A stretch of DNA of 64,000 nucleotides from Acanthosepion esculentum (GCA_964036315.1 OZ038509.1:24353384-24417383), one strand, 5' to 3'; shown: positions 11,970-22,618, counted from the first letter of the stretch. Program-made: numbers and translations. Notes: a model not told the origin generated them from the letters alone.

Positions 11970-12890
11970 GGTTTATAACTTTCTCGTTTGAATGGCAGCA
12001 ACGCGAAGACTTATAAATACAAATAAAACGGAATGTTTACACCTAAAACCGTACTTAACATGTCGGCTTAAATTTGATCCCGTAGGTCGGTACATGTGTT
12101 CTGCCATAGATATCTTCCAGCGTCTGTTTTCACGTGAGTTTCGCATACTTCCTGCCATCTGAGATGACCAAAATGGCCTCCGATATATAGTCCTTTAGAT
12201 GAACTTGCAGCAAATGAAAAGGCTACATCATCTTCAGAAATTTGATATCTTCAACCAAAGTAAACAGTTTTTCCTTCTTGTTCATCGTCTTCTGTTTCTC
12301 GGTGAAGACAAACTGAAAGGGCAAAAATAGTTTCCTCTTAGCAGACGATATTCTCGATTATCCCTATAATGATACCCTCTAAAGGAATTAGTGGTTTAAC
12401 CTTTAATTATGTTTTTTACAAGGTGGCCGCAAAGTCATTAAACTAAACATTTTTTTACGTCTGTAGCTTTGATGTTCATCGGTTCACACGAAAAAAAAAA
12501 ATTATTCCTGTCTGAATTTCTAGGATAGGGAGTTGCTATTATTTACAATCATTGCTGTTATTATCACAGTGTTTCAAATGGGGTAGATTATTTTCATTCC
12601 AGGTCGAGATATTTCATCTTTTGGTGCCGGTGGGGACTTTCACCACCTTCCAAGACACGGCCTATGTGGCGCTTTTCAAGACTATAAAAGAACGAACATA
12701 CCTAATCAGAATTTGATAAACAAACAAAAAATTATAAATGATAAAGTGGGAGATCAATTCTGTATTACCATTAGATTTTTCCCACCGGTGTCACGGGTCA
12801 GTGTTCAAGCCCAGGTAAAATTAATCATTTCAGATGCTGATATTCTCGAACTGCAGTTCCTTCCTAGTTGGAAGATTGGCGTAACACTCC
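11970..12890. other. no feature recognised
   Basis: No supported gene. A B-box-like GTTCAAGCCC at about 12802 hints at an old SINE. Confidence 0.4.
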
Positions 12891-12894
12891 TTTT

Positions 12895-13035
12895 ATGACA
12901 TTTTTTATGTTTATACATTTTTTTTATAGTTACAAATATTTAAGTAAATGCTCTGCTTATAATAAACATTATTAACGACATTTACCGGCCTAAATGTCCG
13001 AGAAATTTTCATAGAAAATATGCGTCCTCCGACAG
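12895..13035 (-). mobile_element. SINE fragment, minus strand, left of a head-to-head pair
   Basis: Reverse complement of the SINE body at 13150-13250: GTAAATGCTCTGCTTATAAT, CGACATTTACCGGCCTAAAT, GCGTCCTCCGACAG. The tRNA head is truncated. Confidence 0.7.
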
Positions 13036-13074
13036 AATTGTAGTTTTAAAACAGTAAAATCGACTTTGCTAACC

Positions 13075-13250
13075 GAAACGCTCCTCTGTGACTCAATCGG
13101 TAAAGCACGTCAGGCTATATGACGGTTCCGTATAAGGATACAGGTTTGATTCCTGTCAAAGGACGCATATTTTTTATTAAAATTTCTCGAACATTCAGGC
13201 CCGTAAATGTCGTTAATACTGTTTATTATAAGCAGAGCATTTACTTGTTC
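13075..13250 (+). mobile_element. tRNA-derived SINE, right of a head-to-head pair
   Basis: The tRNA-like head has GTGACTCAATCGGTAAAGCA (A box) and GGTTTGATTCC (B box). The body has ACATTCAGGCCCGTAAATG and ATTATAAGCAGAGCATTTAC. Together with the minus copy it forms an inverted pair that could fold into a long hairpin. Confidence 0.75.
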
Positions 13251-13935
13251 TTTTATTGTCTTCTCTCCTTAATAATAGTTTTTCTCATATTCTCTAACAC
13301 TCAGTAACCCCATTGCGTCTTGGTTGCTTTATTGCCTTTGATCTTCAAAAATTTAAATGCAATGTCAATCGTTATCTTCTGTCTTCTTAATACTTGTTCT
13401 TTTAGTGTCTTCTCTCCTTAATAGTAGTTTTTCTCATATTCTCTAACACTCAGTAACCCCTTGCATCTTAGTCGCTTTATTGCCTTTGATCTTCAAAAAT
13501 TTAAATGCAATGTCAATCGTTATCTTCTGTCTTCTTAATTCTTGTTCTTTTATTGTCTTCTCTCCTTAATAGTAGTTTTTCTCATATTCTCTAACACTCA
13601 GTAACCCCTTGCATCCTAGTGGCTTTATTGCCTTTGATCTTCACAAATTTAAATGCAATGTCAATCGTTATCTTCTGTCTTCTTAATTCTTGTTCTTTTA
13701 TTGTCTTCTCTCCTTAATAGTAGTTTTTCTCATATTCTCTAACACTCAGTAACCCCTTGCATCCTAGTGGCTTTATTGCCTTTGATCTTCAAAAATTTAA
13801 ATGCATTGTCAATCGTTATCCTCTCTTTCTTAATTCCTCTTCTATTATTGTTCTCACTGCTTAATAATGTTTTTATTTTCTTATATTCTTTCACACTACC
13901 GCCTCTGCGTCTTAGTGGCTTTATTGCCTAAGATA
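13251..13935 (+). repeat. 148-bp tandem array of LINE 3' tail, ~4.6 copies
   Basis: TTGATCTTCAAAAATTTAAA-like sequence recurs at 13338, 13486, 13634 and 13782, exactly 148 apart. Each unit carries the last codons of the LINE frame plus its 3' UTR (AACACTCAGTAACCCC, GTGGCTTTATTGCC). The final unit is more diverged. Confidence 0.92.
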
Positions 13936-14224
13936 ACAGATTCTGACAACAAAGCATTTAATTTAATTCGTGCTACTAACTTTATTGAAAGGTAGCCACC
14001 CAAACCAGAAGCAAATTTTAGTTTTTTAACGATTAATGCCTTTTTACATTTGCGTGTTCATATATTTCTCAAAGTTGATTGTTTGATTGATTTCTTTTTT
14101 ATGGCTTATCAACCCTTTATGGATTATTTAAAGCCGAAATATATTTTGGATAGTAAGAATATTTTTTGTGAATGAATATTGCATTGAAATTTTTTTTTAG
14201 AATAACAATGATTTTTTCCTGATA

Positions 14225-14400
14225 CAAGCTCCACTATTTAACCCATAGGTGGAGGAGGTGTTGGATTCCTATCTTTTCCAAGGGAATTTGCACGTAAGTG
14301 GATGTAAGGAACTTGACTCTCCAACTTCACATTTTAAGCCACTATCCATTGCTCCACCTATTTCTCGAAGAATTTTTTCTCCAAATATACAAGGTGTGCC
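14225..14400 (-). mobile_element. SINE family S1, decayed
   Basis: Matches the reverse of the S1 body and head: AACCCATAGGTGGAGGAG, TTCCAAGGGAATTTGCACG, then GCCACTATCCATTGCTCCACC. The small ORF through it is not a gene. Confidence 0.6.
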
Positions 14401-15030
14401 AAAAAGCTCTCAGCCCGACCAAGACGAATAACATAGAACCATGAAAAGTTCACGCTATTCCACATACACCCCTCACTCCAACTCTCAGTTCAACTCACGT
14501 GTTATATAGGAATAAAATGTCGCTGCCAACACTTGAGTTTGAACATAGATCGCCAGTGAGTAAACACAGGCGATCCCATTATTGAATGAAGTAGACCACG
14601 TGGCCATAGAGGAAACGCATATATATAGGAAGTAGCTGATGACTAACGATCGTTTTTCCTAGCCTATCCTCTGTTACTATTCGGATCTCCATTTCTAGTC
14701 TATCTTCTTTTACTATACGAACCGCTATTCTCTATTGACTATATTATTTCTCTATTCAGATCACTATACAAATTACTATTTGAGCTAGTATTATCGAGCA
14801 AGTACTATTAGTGCGAGTGATAGTCGAAGGCGTCTGACACTAGTATTGTTCAACTACAACGAGCATTACGAAAGTAACAACGAGTATTCGTTGGCATTAC
14901 AAAAACATAACACAACTTTTTTCCAGTTTCGTTAACCATTTCAAAAAACGTATACCGTATATACTCGCGTATCATGTAACTTTTGAGGTCCTAATTTAGA
15001 AGCTAATTTTAAGAGAGTTACATATTATAT
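14401..15030. other. no gene; possible transposon ends
   Basis: Contains a 'GTATATACTCGCGTAT' motif near 14955 and an AAGGTGTGCCAAAAAGCTCT motif near 14391 that resemble ends of short DNA transposons. No partner end was identified for either. Confidence 0.35.
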
Positions 15031-16427
15031 CAGGTCATCCCATAAGTTCTGTCCGAATTTTGAATAAAGAAAACAAGTGACCAAATGTTACATTGAATTA
15101 CAGATTCAATCAACAATGTATTTTCCCTGATTATCTATGACTTCCTTCCATCTATCAGGTCATCCCATAGGTTCTGTCCGAATTTTGAATAAAGAAAACA
15201 AGTGACCAAATGTTACATTTAATTACAGATTCAATCAACAATATATTTTCCCTGATTATCTATGGCTTCCTTCCATCTATTAACAAGCTTACTAATTCCA
15301 TTACTGTAAAATTCTTTTGGCTTTGATTCGAAGAACTCACAAATGTCAGTTTTAACCTCTTCCTGTTTTACAAAAGCTGTTTCTTACAAATGATTCTGTA
15401 AGCTACGAAACAGATGGTAGTCTGAAGTAGCCAGGTCAGGAGAATAAGGTGGATGAGGAATTTTCTCCCAACCAAGTTCTTCGATCTTTTGTGACCTGAT
15501 TCTTGCTGTGTGTGGTCGCGCATTGTCCTGATGAAACATCACCCGTTTTCAATTCACTAGAGCAGGTCTTTTTTCCTCAAAGCTTGGTTCAAACGCTCTA
15601 ATTTCTGACAGTATATTTGAGCATTAATTGTTGCATTAGGTGATAAGAATTCAAAGTGGATTATTCCTTGGCAATCCCACCAGATTGAAAGAAGAACCTT
15701 TTGCCCATGAAGTTCCCTTATCGGCTGTGGCTGGGGTCCTTCCCCTTTACCAAGCCACTGTCTATGACGCTTAACATTCGATAAAAGATCCATTTTTCGT
15801 CGCCAGTCACAAGTCTGTCCAAGAAAGATGAAACAAGGTGGCAAGAATGGAGAGAAGAGCAGATGTCAACTCAGGATTTGAGGTTGTTTTAGGCACCCAT
15901 TTTCCAAGTTTAGGAACTTTTCCAAGTTGTTGAAGATGACGATGAACAGTTGTATGGTTTGAACTGAGAACCACTGCCAATTCCTCAACTGATAAAGCAG
16001 GATTTTCTTCAAGAGCTGCTTCAATAAGCTTTTCATCAAACTCAACTGGATGTCCGGTTCGATCTTCATCTTCAAGGGTGAAATCTCCACCTCTGAATTT
16101 TGCAAACCATCTTCTGCAAGTTCTTTCATTCACACATTCCTCTCCATAAACTGAGTGAATGTTTCTAGCCGCTTCGGCTGCTGAGTTTCCTTTTTTGAAC
16201 TCATAAAGCATTATGTGCCTCAAATGATTCTTGGGTACTTCCATGTTAGCAGGGTTTTAATCAAACAAAATTTAATTTTATTGTTCTCTGAAATAACATT
16301 TGATCAGTTTAAATGCATCTAAACATAAAAATAATGTTCAGCTCCATTAGACATTATAAATACTCTTTAAATTTCGTTCATTTTAACAAAAAGTTAAAAT
16401 TCGGACAGAACTTATGGGATGACCTAA
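15031..16427 (-). mobile_element. mariner-family DNA transposon, nearly full length
   Basis: About 1.4 kb bounded by inverted repeats: AGGTCATCCCATAAGTTCTG at the left and its complement ending at about 16425. Candidate TA target duplications lie outside. Inside is a decayed transposase on the minus strand. The left end is duplicated in tandem: copies start at 15031 and 15156 (125-base offset). A third isolated end fragment lies at about 16481-16500. Confidence 0.93.
15231..16244 (-). pseudogene. mariner transposase pseudogene (DD34D)
   Basis: Relic of a cut-and-paste transposase. Its span of 1014 bases corresponds to about 338 residues, normal for mariner. The N-terminal helix-turn-helix region (MLYEFKKGNSAAEAARNI, then RTCRRWFAKFRGGD) and the linker HLQQLGKV..LGKWVPK are intact. 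The catalytic region is split over frames: VTGDEKW holds the first Asp, HQDNARPH the second, and SPDLATSDYHLF the third, with 34 residues between the second and third. At least three frameshifts (near 15850, 15790 and 15570) and two in-frame stops make it non-functional. The C-terminus, near 15231, ends N.GKYIVD then a stop. Confidence 0.93.
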
Positions 16428-16429
16428 TA

Positions 16430-16735
16430 TTTTAATATTAGGTCATCAGTTTATTAATATTAGGTTCCAATATTTTAATATTAGGTCATCCCATAAGTTC
16501 CAATATTTAATATTGGGGTATCAGTTTATTACTTGGTAACAATAGAAAACTGATCCCCCACTTTATGTCCATTAGAACCTTAATACTAGTTTACTCATGG
16601 CATCAATTCTTATATTGTAATTCATTGGGAGGATCAGTTTATTACTTGGTAACAATAGAAAACTGATCCCTTACTCTATGTCAATAGAATTTAATCTTAA
16701 TACTAATTTAATCATGGCATCAATTAATACGATAT
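16430..16735. repeat. 113-bp direct duplication beside the mariner
   Basis: TCAGTTTATTACTTGGTAAC followed by AATAGAAAACTGATCCC occurs at about 16519 and 16632. The sequence after it (TATGTC.ATAGAA, then CATGGCATCAATT) also repeats. Each short unit has weak inverted ends (ATCAGTTT and AAACTGAT). Confidence 0.75.
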
Positions 16736-16878
16736 TTAAGGGGGTTGTATCACACACGGGATATAAAATTAGCGCAAGTACTGCTGGCCCTGGTTACGCC
16801 GTTGACCAAACTATAAATCCATTTACTGTAGTCAAATTAGCTACAAAATTAGGTCTTCGAAGGCGACTTGGACGCGAG

Positions 16879-16882
<4 letters not shown>

Positions 16883-16964
<82 letters not shown>
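16883..16964. repeat. (TA)n-(TG)n microsatellite
   Basis: TA tract followed without interruption by a TG tract. Confidence 0.9.
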
Positions 16965-16966
<2 letters not shown>

Positions 16967-17184
16967 GGTAACTATACTCGTGTCGAAAAACCTTCGAATT
17001 CTTGATTTAACAATAGCCAAATCAATCTTGAAGGGAAAAAAAGTTTTTAAAAAAGAAAGAGCCAGTAACATGAAAGTCTGTCGAAAATAATCGCACAGAT
17101 ACAGGTTCAAGGCCCAAAGAAAAAAAACCGATACGAGAGTAAACAACTAACTAAAGAGCTCGATACAAACGTAGAGCAAACCTA

Positions 17185-17260
17185 GTCAAACCTAATGAGC
17201 CAGACAAGCTTACCATCTGCCTAAGTAAAACCTTGGTAGGTTTGTCTGGCTCATTAGGTT

Positions 17261-17312
<52 letters not shown>
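17185..17312. repeat. short inverted repeat plus (TA)n
   Basis: CCTAATGAGCCAGACAAGCT (about 17192) is complemented by a copy ending TTTGTCTGGCTCATTAGG (about 17239-17258). A TA tract follows immediately. This is one of a set of hairpins adjoining TA tracts in this window. Confidence 0.75.
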
Positions 17313-17315
<3 letters not shown>

Positions 17316-17679
17316 GTATATAAAAATAAAATTGATATTTCATTGAATTATTGATTTTGGAAGTGCATTAAACTGGTAACATTTGTATACATTAACCCAA
17401 CTCGGACGATGATATAAACAATTTTGGATTTAATTAAAGAGGACCATGTATGGGTCCGGAACGAAAAAAGATATACATGCTTGGGTTGAACTCTGGTGTT
17501 TTCTGTAATTGTGCCTCAAATAAATGTCACTTATGGAAGTTTATGTCTCCATAAAGTTTTAGATAAAATTCTGGGTCATTATCAAAATAAAAAAAACATA
17601 AAAACTTTAATAACTACTTCACTTTTCTGACAAGGGAATAAGAATCTATTACTTATTCCGTATTTTATTCTATTACTTA
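17313..17679. other. no feature recognised
   Basis: AT-rich with no coding support. Confidence 0.5.
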
Positions 17680-17689
17680 TTGCGTATTG

Positions 17690-17960
17690 TAATTTATAAT
17701 ATAAACCGTAAGTTCTATGCTAACAGTTCCTTCTATTGCACTTCTCATTTGTGGAATTCCCTTTCAGCTCATTGCTTTCCAGTCAACTTTGATCTTCAAA
17801 AATTTAAATGCAATGTCAATTGTTATCTTCTGCCTTCTTATTTCAGTTCTTTTATCTCTCTCCTTAACAGTGTTTTTTTTTCTTTCTCAAATTCACTCAT
17901 AATGAGTAATCCCTTGCATCTTAGTGGCATTACTACCTTGCTTGGAGTGAAATTATTAAA
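17690..17960 (+). mobile_element. LINE 3' end (CR1/L2-like)
   Basis: Plus-strand remnant of the RT C-terminus: FYANSSFYCTSHLWNSL, then FPVNFDLQKFKCNVN. The standard 3' tail follows and ends CTTGCTTGGAGTGAAA. 5'-truncated. Confidence 0.75.
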
Positions 17961-18534
17961 AATAATATGTATTTACCTGTCATGCGAGCTGATCTATGTT
18001 TCTTACTAATGAGATATTATACAAAGAATATACTAAAATCCGAATCTGAGGGTATTTAACCAAAAAATTTCAATGTAAAAAAAAGAAACTTTAATGCAAT
18101 ATATTCTTCTGTAAATTTTTTTTAATGTCATGTTCCTTCAGGTTGTAGGCGACCACGGCGCCCCACTGATATCTGTTCTTTCTTTATTGTCTACGAATTG
18201 CTACTGATACAAATGAACTCGACTCTGATTAAACTGATGGACGTGAATCCTTAGATAATGGTTAGTAGGCTCAAAAAAGCTGTTTTGTTGAGAGTCAAAA
18301 TAATGCGTTCCGATTGGTCATTAAATCGAAGAAGAGTGTTTCCTTTCAACCAATAGCATTGTATGCATTTGTTGTCGGCTGAATGCTTTGAAATCTGAAT
18401 TAAAATTTTAGCTCGAAAAAATCTTTCTCGATTGGCTTTAAAATAATTTTTTATTAGATTTGAATTTATGCTGAGCCATAGTTGACGGATTCGCTTCACA
18501 TTACTACAAAGTCAAGGCTTGACATTTAAATAAA
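17961..18534. other. no feature recognised
   Basis: The ORF at 18251-18499 has no recognisable domain. No repeats noted. Confidence 0.45.
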
Positions 18535-18601
18535 TATACGAGGGTCATTCAATAAATAAATACCGAGAAATTCACCTTATTTATTGAATGACCCTTGTAT
18601 A
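18535..18601. mobile_element. 67-bp mariner-like MITE
   Basis: A near-perfect palindrome: TATACGAGGGTCATTCAATA at the left and its complement TATTGAATGACCCTTGTATA at the right, with only a short centre. The ends resemble mariner inverted repeats and TA lies at both borders. It is essentially two transposon ends with no interior. Confidence 0.75.
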
Positions 18602-18663
18602 TGTAGTAATCCGTTGGTATAATCCAGGCGAGTGCTATTAACACAACATAGAATTTGAAATAT

Positions 18664-18866
18664 GTTAAAACTGACTCACAAAAGAACGCTCAATGTTTAT
18701 TCACAATAAACAGAGCAAATTTACTTTACAATTGGAATTGTTGTCGGAATTTATTGTGAAGAAACAAACATAAAGCGCTCTTTTGTGAGTCATTTTTAAA
18801 ATCATTTACTAAAGGTATCGTAATCCCAATTGTAAAGTATATATATATATATATATATATATTATA
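18664..18866. repeat. interrupted inverted repeat plus (TA)n
   Basis: TGACTCACAAAAGAACGCTC near 18668 is complemented by GCGCTCTTTTGTGAGTCA near 18775. The inner parts (TTTACAATTGG and CCAATTGTAAAG) match as well. A TA tract begins directly at the right end. Confidence 0.75.
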
Positions 18867-18889
18867 AATTAACTGATTTAAAATATGTT

Positions 18890-19440
18890 TTTTTTCGCTA
18901 CACAGTAATAACCATGTTTCAAAAATGGAAGCTAAAAGCTTCGAATTTAATTTTGTTATTAAATTAAAGACATTAGTTCCATTTCCTCGTCAAGCGAATT
19001 TTGGATTAACTTATTTTTAAGTTTACAGTTTTAAAGACACGGCAAAGATTCATAATTGAGTGTTTCCAAGGATACAGAAAATCCACTCATCTAGACAAGG
19101 GGTGGTAGCTTGTTCAATTTCAATTTTCGTTGTATCAGTTAATAGTTACATTCGAAAGCGGAGTTATATTTCGGGATGGGTAAGAATGTATTTTTCAACA
19201 AATTCTGACATCCGCTAAATGCATGTCGTCTGGGTTTTTCATAAAAATTTTATTGTTAACGGCAAAAAATTATTACGGCATTTTTTCTATTTGTATACTT
19301 AAAGATTTTTTGGGACTATTTAGGCTAGAATATGTTTTATTTAACTACAATTCTAAAAAAATTTCATTTTTAATAGACTATATTTCTTTTTAAAACCAAG
19401 TAAATGTATTAGAATTACTTACAGTATGTAAAATTATTTT
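18890..19440. other. copy of a hairpin arm, otherwise blank
   Basis: 18890-18965 carries a single arm of the palindrome at 42165-42300 (ACCATGTTTCAAAAATGGAA, GCTAAAAGCTTC). The rest is AT-rich without features. Confidence 0.5.
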
Positions 19441-19450
19441 TTCATATCGA

Positions 19451-19513
<63 letters not shown>
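19451..19513. repeat. (TA)n microsatellite
   Basis: About 63 bases of TA ending where a hammerhead-like element begins. Confidence 0.9.
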
Positions 19514-19517
<4 letters not shown>

Positions 19518-19539
19518 TGAGCATTGAAGTCAACACTCA

Positions 19540-19582
19540 GAGGCGATAGGCTGTTTCATGCTAGACACAATCGTCAGGCCCC
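19540..19582 (-). ncRNA. hammerhead ribozyme-like motif (family B)
   Basis: On the minus strand, stem I is GGGGC (19578-19582) paired with GCCTC (19540-19544). The core is CTGACGA (19571-19577), matching CUGANGA. Stem II is UGU/GCA with a five-base loop. GAAA follows at 19554-19557, then a short, poorly paired stem III. The predicted cleavage after C lies between 19544 and 19545. It follows a (TA)n tract on its left. Stem III pairing is weak, so activity is uncertain. Confidence 0.6.
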
Positions 19583-19599
19583 GAATGTTTGATTTTCGA

Positions 19600-19755
19600 A
19601 TATTTATATATATGGGTCAGTGGTGCATTGTGGGTAATCTATTCTGGTGATTATTTTGGCGGGAGTGGCTTGTTTATTTATTTGGGTTAATTTATTTTAC
19701 TTGTTTGTTATTTTCATTTTTTATTTTATACATTTATTTATTCTTTTCGATCTTT

Positions 19756-19812
<57 letters not shown>

Positions 19813-20700
19813 ACCCATATATACCCACTGCCCACAAAACATGAACAAGTTTTCCTTTGCTCGGAAAAGAAAAAGTAATTGTCATAGATTTGACAACAAC
19901 AGGTGATTTAGTGGAAACATCATCAGCACTATATGTTAAATATTCCAATCCCTGGCGATCAGATTTCGAAAGCTGAATTCTTTGGAAGCTGGTGAGTTGC
20001 CTACCACACCCAAGAGATTGATACCACCAAACTGATAAAATGAGAGGCACCCACAGCTTGCACAAAGGAAAATGAATTAAAGTAATAGCACGATGATATC
20101 AGATTGTGACCACAGCTATTTTGAAACAAAGCGATGCCAAAAGTAGAAATTGTTCTTGATTTTTTTCTTCTATGTGCTGTTGTCCCTTCATATATGGTCG
20201 ATCATGTCTCTCCATATCTTCCTGTTTTTTTGTAGCTCTTATTTGTTCGTCTGTTTTTATTTCTCCTAATCGCTGTTTTTCTAAACCATTACACAAATTC
20301 TTTAAGTAGGTTATTCACTGCTTTTCGTCAATATATCCTATGTGTGTCAAATTTTCCAAGCCCTCTTTCTTCATTATGTTATTTTTTTGTAGGCCTTGAA
20401 GATTGAGAGCTGCTTGTTTTAGAGCTCTCTTGAAATAAAAATTATTATCTATGGGATTTTAAGTGTTTGATATTCTTTAATTAATAATATAGATATATAT
20501 ATTAAAGTGGTCTGTTTTTCTTTAATTAATAATATATAAGTGGTCTTAATAATATATAAGTATATAATATATATAAGTATATAAGTGGTCTTAATAATAT
20601 ATACGTGGTCTGTTTTTCTTTAATTAATAATATATATATATATTAAAGTGGTCTGTTTTTCTTTAAATTATTCGCTCTGACGTAACATTGAGCTCTCAGG
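19600..20700. other. no gene; small local repeats and (TA)n
   Basis: A TA tract spans about 19758-19809. Local repeats of AAAGTGGTCTGTTTTTCTTT lie at 20502-20665. The ORFs at 19721-20065 and 20099-20296 lack recognisable domains. Confidence 0.5.
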
Positions 20701-20715
20701 ATTTCATTTTCGTTA

Positions 20716-20716
<1 letters not shown>

Positions 20717-20785
<69 letters not shown>
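20717..20785. repeat. (TA)n microsatellite
   Basis: About 69 bases of TA. Confidence 0.9.
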
Positions 20786-20789
<4 letters not shown>

Positions 20790-20916
20790 ATATTAGTGGT
20801 GAATATACACATACATATGCAATTATATATACACATACATATATGTATAAAAATAATTCCAAGAGGATATGATCCAGGTAGAACTCGATGTCCAGGACAG
20901 AGTAAGGATATAATAA

Positions 20917-21116
20917 AAAGACTTAAACACTAATATTCCATGGTCATAATTTATTCCATTGGAATCGCAAAAACGATCCAATTCATCAGACCTACAGATT
21001 CAAAAAAAAAAAACTACAGCTTTTTTTTTTTAATCTGTAGGTCTGATGAATTGGATCGTTTTTGCGATTCCAATGGAATAAATTATGACCATGGAATATT
21101 AGTGTTTAAGTCTTTT

Positions 21117-21118
<2 letters not shown>
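20917..21118. repeat. perfect ~86-bp inverted repeat with hammerhead-like core
   Basis: The left arm, AAAAAGACTTAAACACTAAT onward to CCTACAGATT, is exactly complemented by the right arm from AATCTGTAGG onward. A loop of about 30 bases of A-run and T-run separates them. Each arm contains CTGATGA (minus 20983-20989; plus 21043-21049), then a stem AUUGG/CCAAU, then GGAATA. This resembles the hammerhead-like motif at 34711. A TA tract starts at the right border. Confidence 0.88.

Positions 21119-21172
<54 letters not shown>
21119..21172. repeat. (TA)n microsatellite
   Basis: Directly abuts the palindrome. Confidence 0.9.
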
Positions 21173-21175
<3 letters not shown>

Positions 21176-21179
21176 TTGT

Positions 21180-21524
21180 CGCTTTTTTGCGTGTTTATAT
21201 TTCTAAATATGTCTGCGTGTTTGTGTATTATAATCTGATTGTGTCTGCATTGTCTTTTGCAAGATTTAAGTTGTAACGAAGTTCAGAGCAGCATTAGATC
21301 TTAACGTTTATTCCAACTTAATTTCAATAAAAACAAAATAAATAAAAAACATATGTATTTTTTCCTCAGTTTCTTCATTAAATAATTTTATAATTTTAAA
21401 CTTAATATAGATTAAATTTAAAATTTAAAATTGGTAATTTTGAATTTTATAGTATAATTTAATATGTATTTTTTAGGGTTAGACTAAAATAGAATCCATT
21501 CTAACATTAAAGCATTAAATAATT
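21180..21524. other. no feature recognised
   Basis: AT-rich; nothing supported. Confidence 0.5.
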
Positions 21525-21640
21525 AACCCATAGCTGGAGAGAGAGAGATGGATTCCTACCTTTTTTCCAAGAGCATTAGCACAAAGTGAACGGAACAGAT
21601 TTGACTGGAATTTGAACTTGTATTGCTGATTCCACTTTCT
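21525..21640 (-). mobile_element. SINE family S1 fragment
   Basis: AACCCATAGCTGGAGAGAGA, then TTTCCAAGAGCATTAGCAC and TTTGACTGGAATTTGAAC match the reverse of the S1 body and B box. Confidence 0.6.
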
Positions 21641-21655
21641 GTACTGATAACTGAT

Positions 21656-21742
21656 TAGAGTTTTCTTTCTCGTAGACTGGCTGACAAATAAGCTGAGTTT
21701 CGTGGCTTGCCTGTCAGCCAGTCTACGAGAAAGAAAACTCTA
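21656..21742. repeat. 31-bp perfect inverted repeat
   Basis: TAGAGTTTTCTTTCTCGTAG onward to CTGACA (21656-21686) is complemented at 21712-21742. The spacer is 25 bases. The arms match a stretch of the S1 SINE body (TAGAC.GG with AAGAAA.CTCT). Confidence 0.85.
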
Positions 21743-21949
21743 AATTCAAACCTAAGGGGTGCTGTTTGCCGACTCCATGGCGCAATATACCCTGTTTCTT
21801 TCTGTCATCCGTTATCCTGCAAAGTGTGACAATGTGAATAAAGCCGAAAGGAAAATTTATCTTAGCCGTCACGTTTCGTCCTCTGATGGAATTTATTAGA
21901 GCAAATGTAAAGATTTTATTTTGCAACAAGTACTTATATACAGAAATTA

Positions 21950-22485
21950 AAATGTGTTTTTTTTTTCTTTTCTGGACGTAAATTATATAAAAAATATCCA
22001 AATGTTTTAGATGCCCGAGCGCTTTCAGATATACTCTTAGACATTATCAAGAATACATTTTATTTTTTATTTTTAACTCTATGTATGCATTGTTTTATGT
22101 ATGTAGCTATGGTTATAGGAATGTTTTATTTCCCAAACACAGTCAGCACATTGTGGCTGTGTTCATAGTTGACATTACTGAGAGTTGATTTTTTTAATTT
22201 TTATTAATAATGTTTCCAATATTTTTAGCTTTTTTAAAATGTGAATGAGGCTATTATATTTGTATTATCAACGAGTATATTGCGGATGGAGTTGCGTAGG
22301 TCTCCATGTGCTTTAAATCGGACCTAATTGAGCTATGGTCAGAGAGATATGACTTGAGTCTTCTTATTAGGCATGTTGTAGTATACTCAATATATTTATT
22401 TACAAATTTGGATTGACCAGGAACACAATCCAAATATTTCCGTACTCATTTCTTAACACACCCATCTGATAGGACAACTTGCCAA
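21950..22485 (-). mobile_element. Penelope-like element, 3' fragment with GIY-YIG remnant
   Basis: Minus-strand translation near 22270-22460 gives KFVNKYIEYTTTCLIRRL then LSDHSSIRSDLKH, matching the endonuclease region of the copy at 35000-36430. The YIG glycine is replaced by Glu, so the nuclease motif is broken. The tail includes TTGATAATGTCTAAGAG and GAAAGCGCTCGGG, typical of the Penelope-like terminal region here. Confidence 0.75.
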
Positions 22486-22616
22486 TTCCTGCTGCAGGCG
22501 CCTGCTCAGGCACATTTGTGTTTGTTCAACACCTACAGGGTCATACCTGCGGTTTCTACTGCAACTATACAGAGCAAAGCTTAGTTACAGTTACTCAGTC
22601 GTGCGAGTGGTGAGAG

Positions 22617-22618
<2 letters not shown>

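Noticed and set aside
16678..17146. ORFs through (TA)n and (CA)n tracts, here and at 19647, 20940, 23335, 33064, 47763 and 48813
   Set aside because: They encode only Tyr-Ile, Thr-His or Cys-Val repeats generated by dinucleotide tracts.
19721..20065. 114-codon minus-strand ORF
   Set aside because: Its C-terminal part is (TA)n-encoded and the remainder has no recognisable motif.
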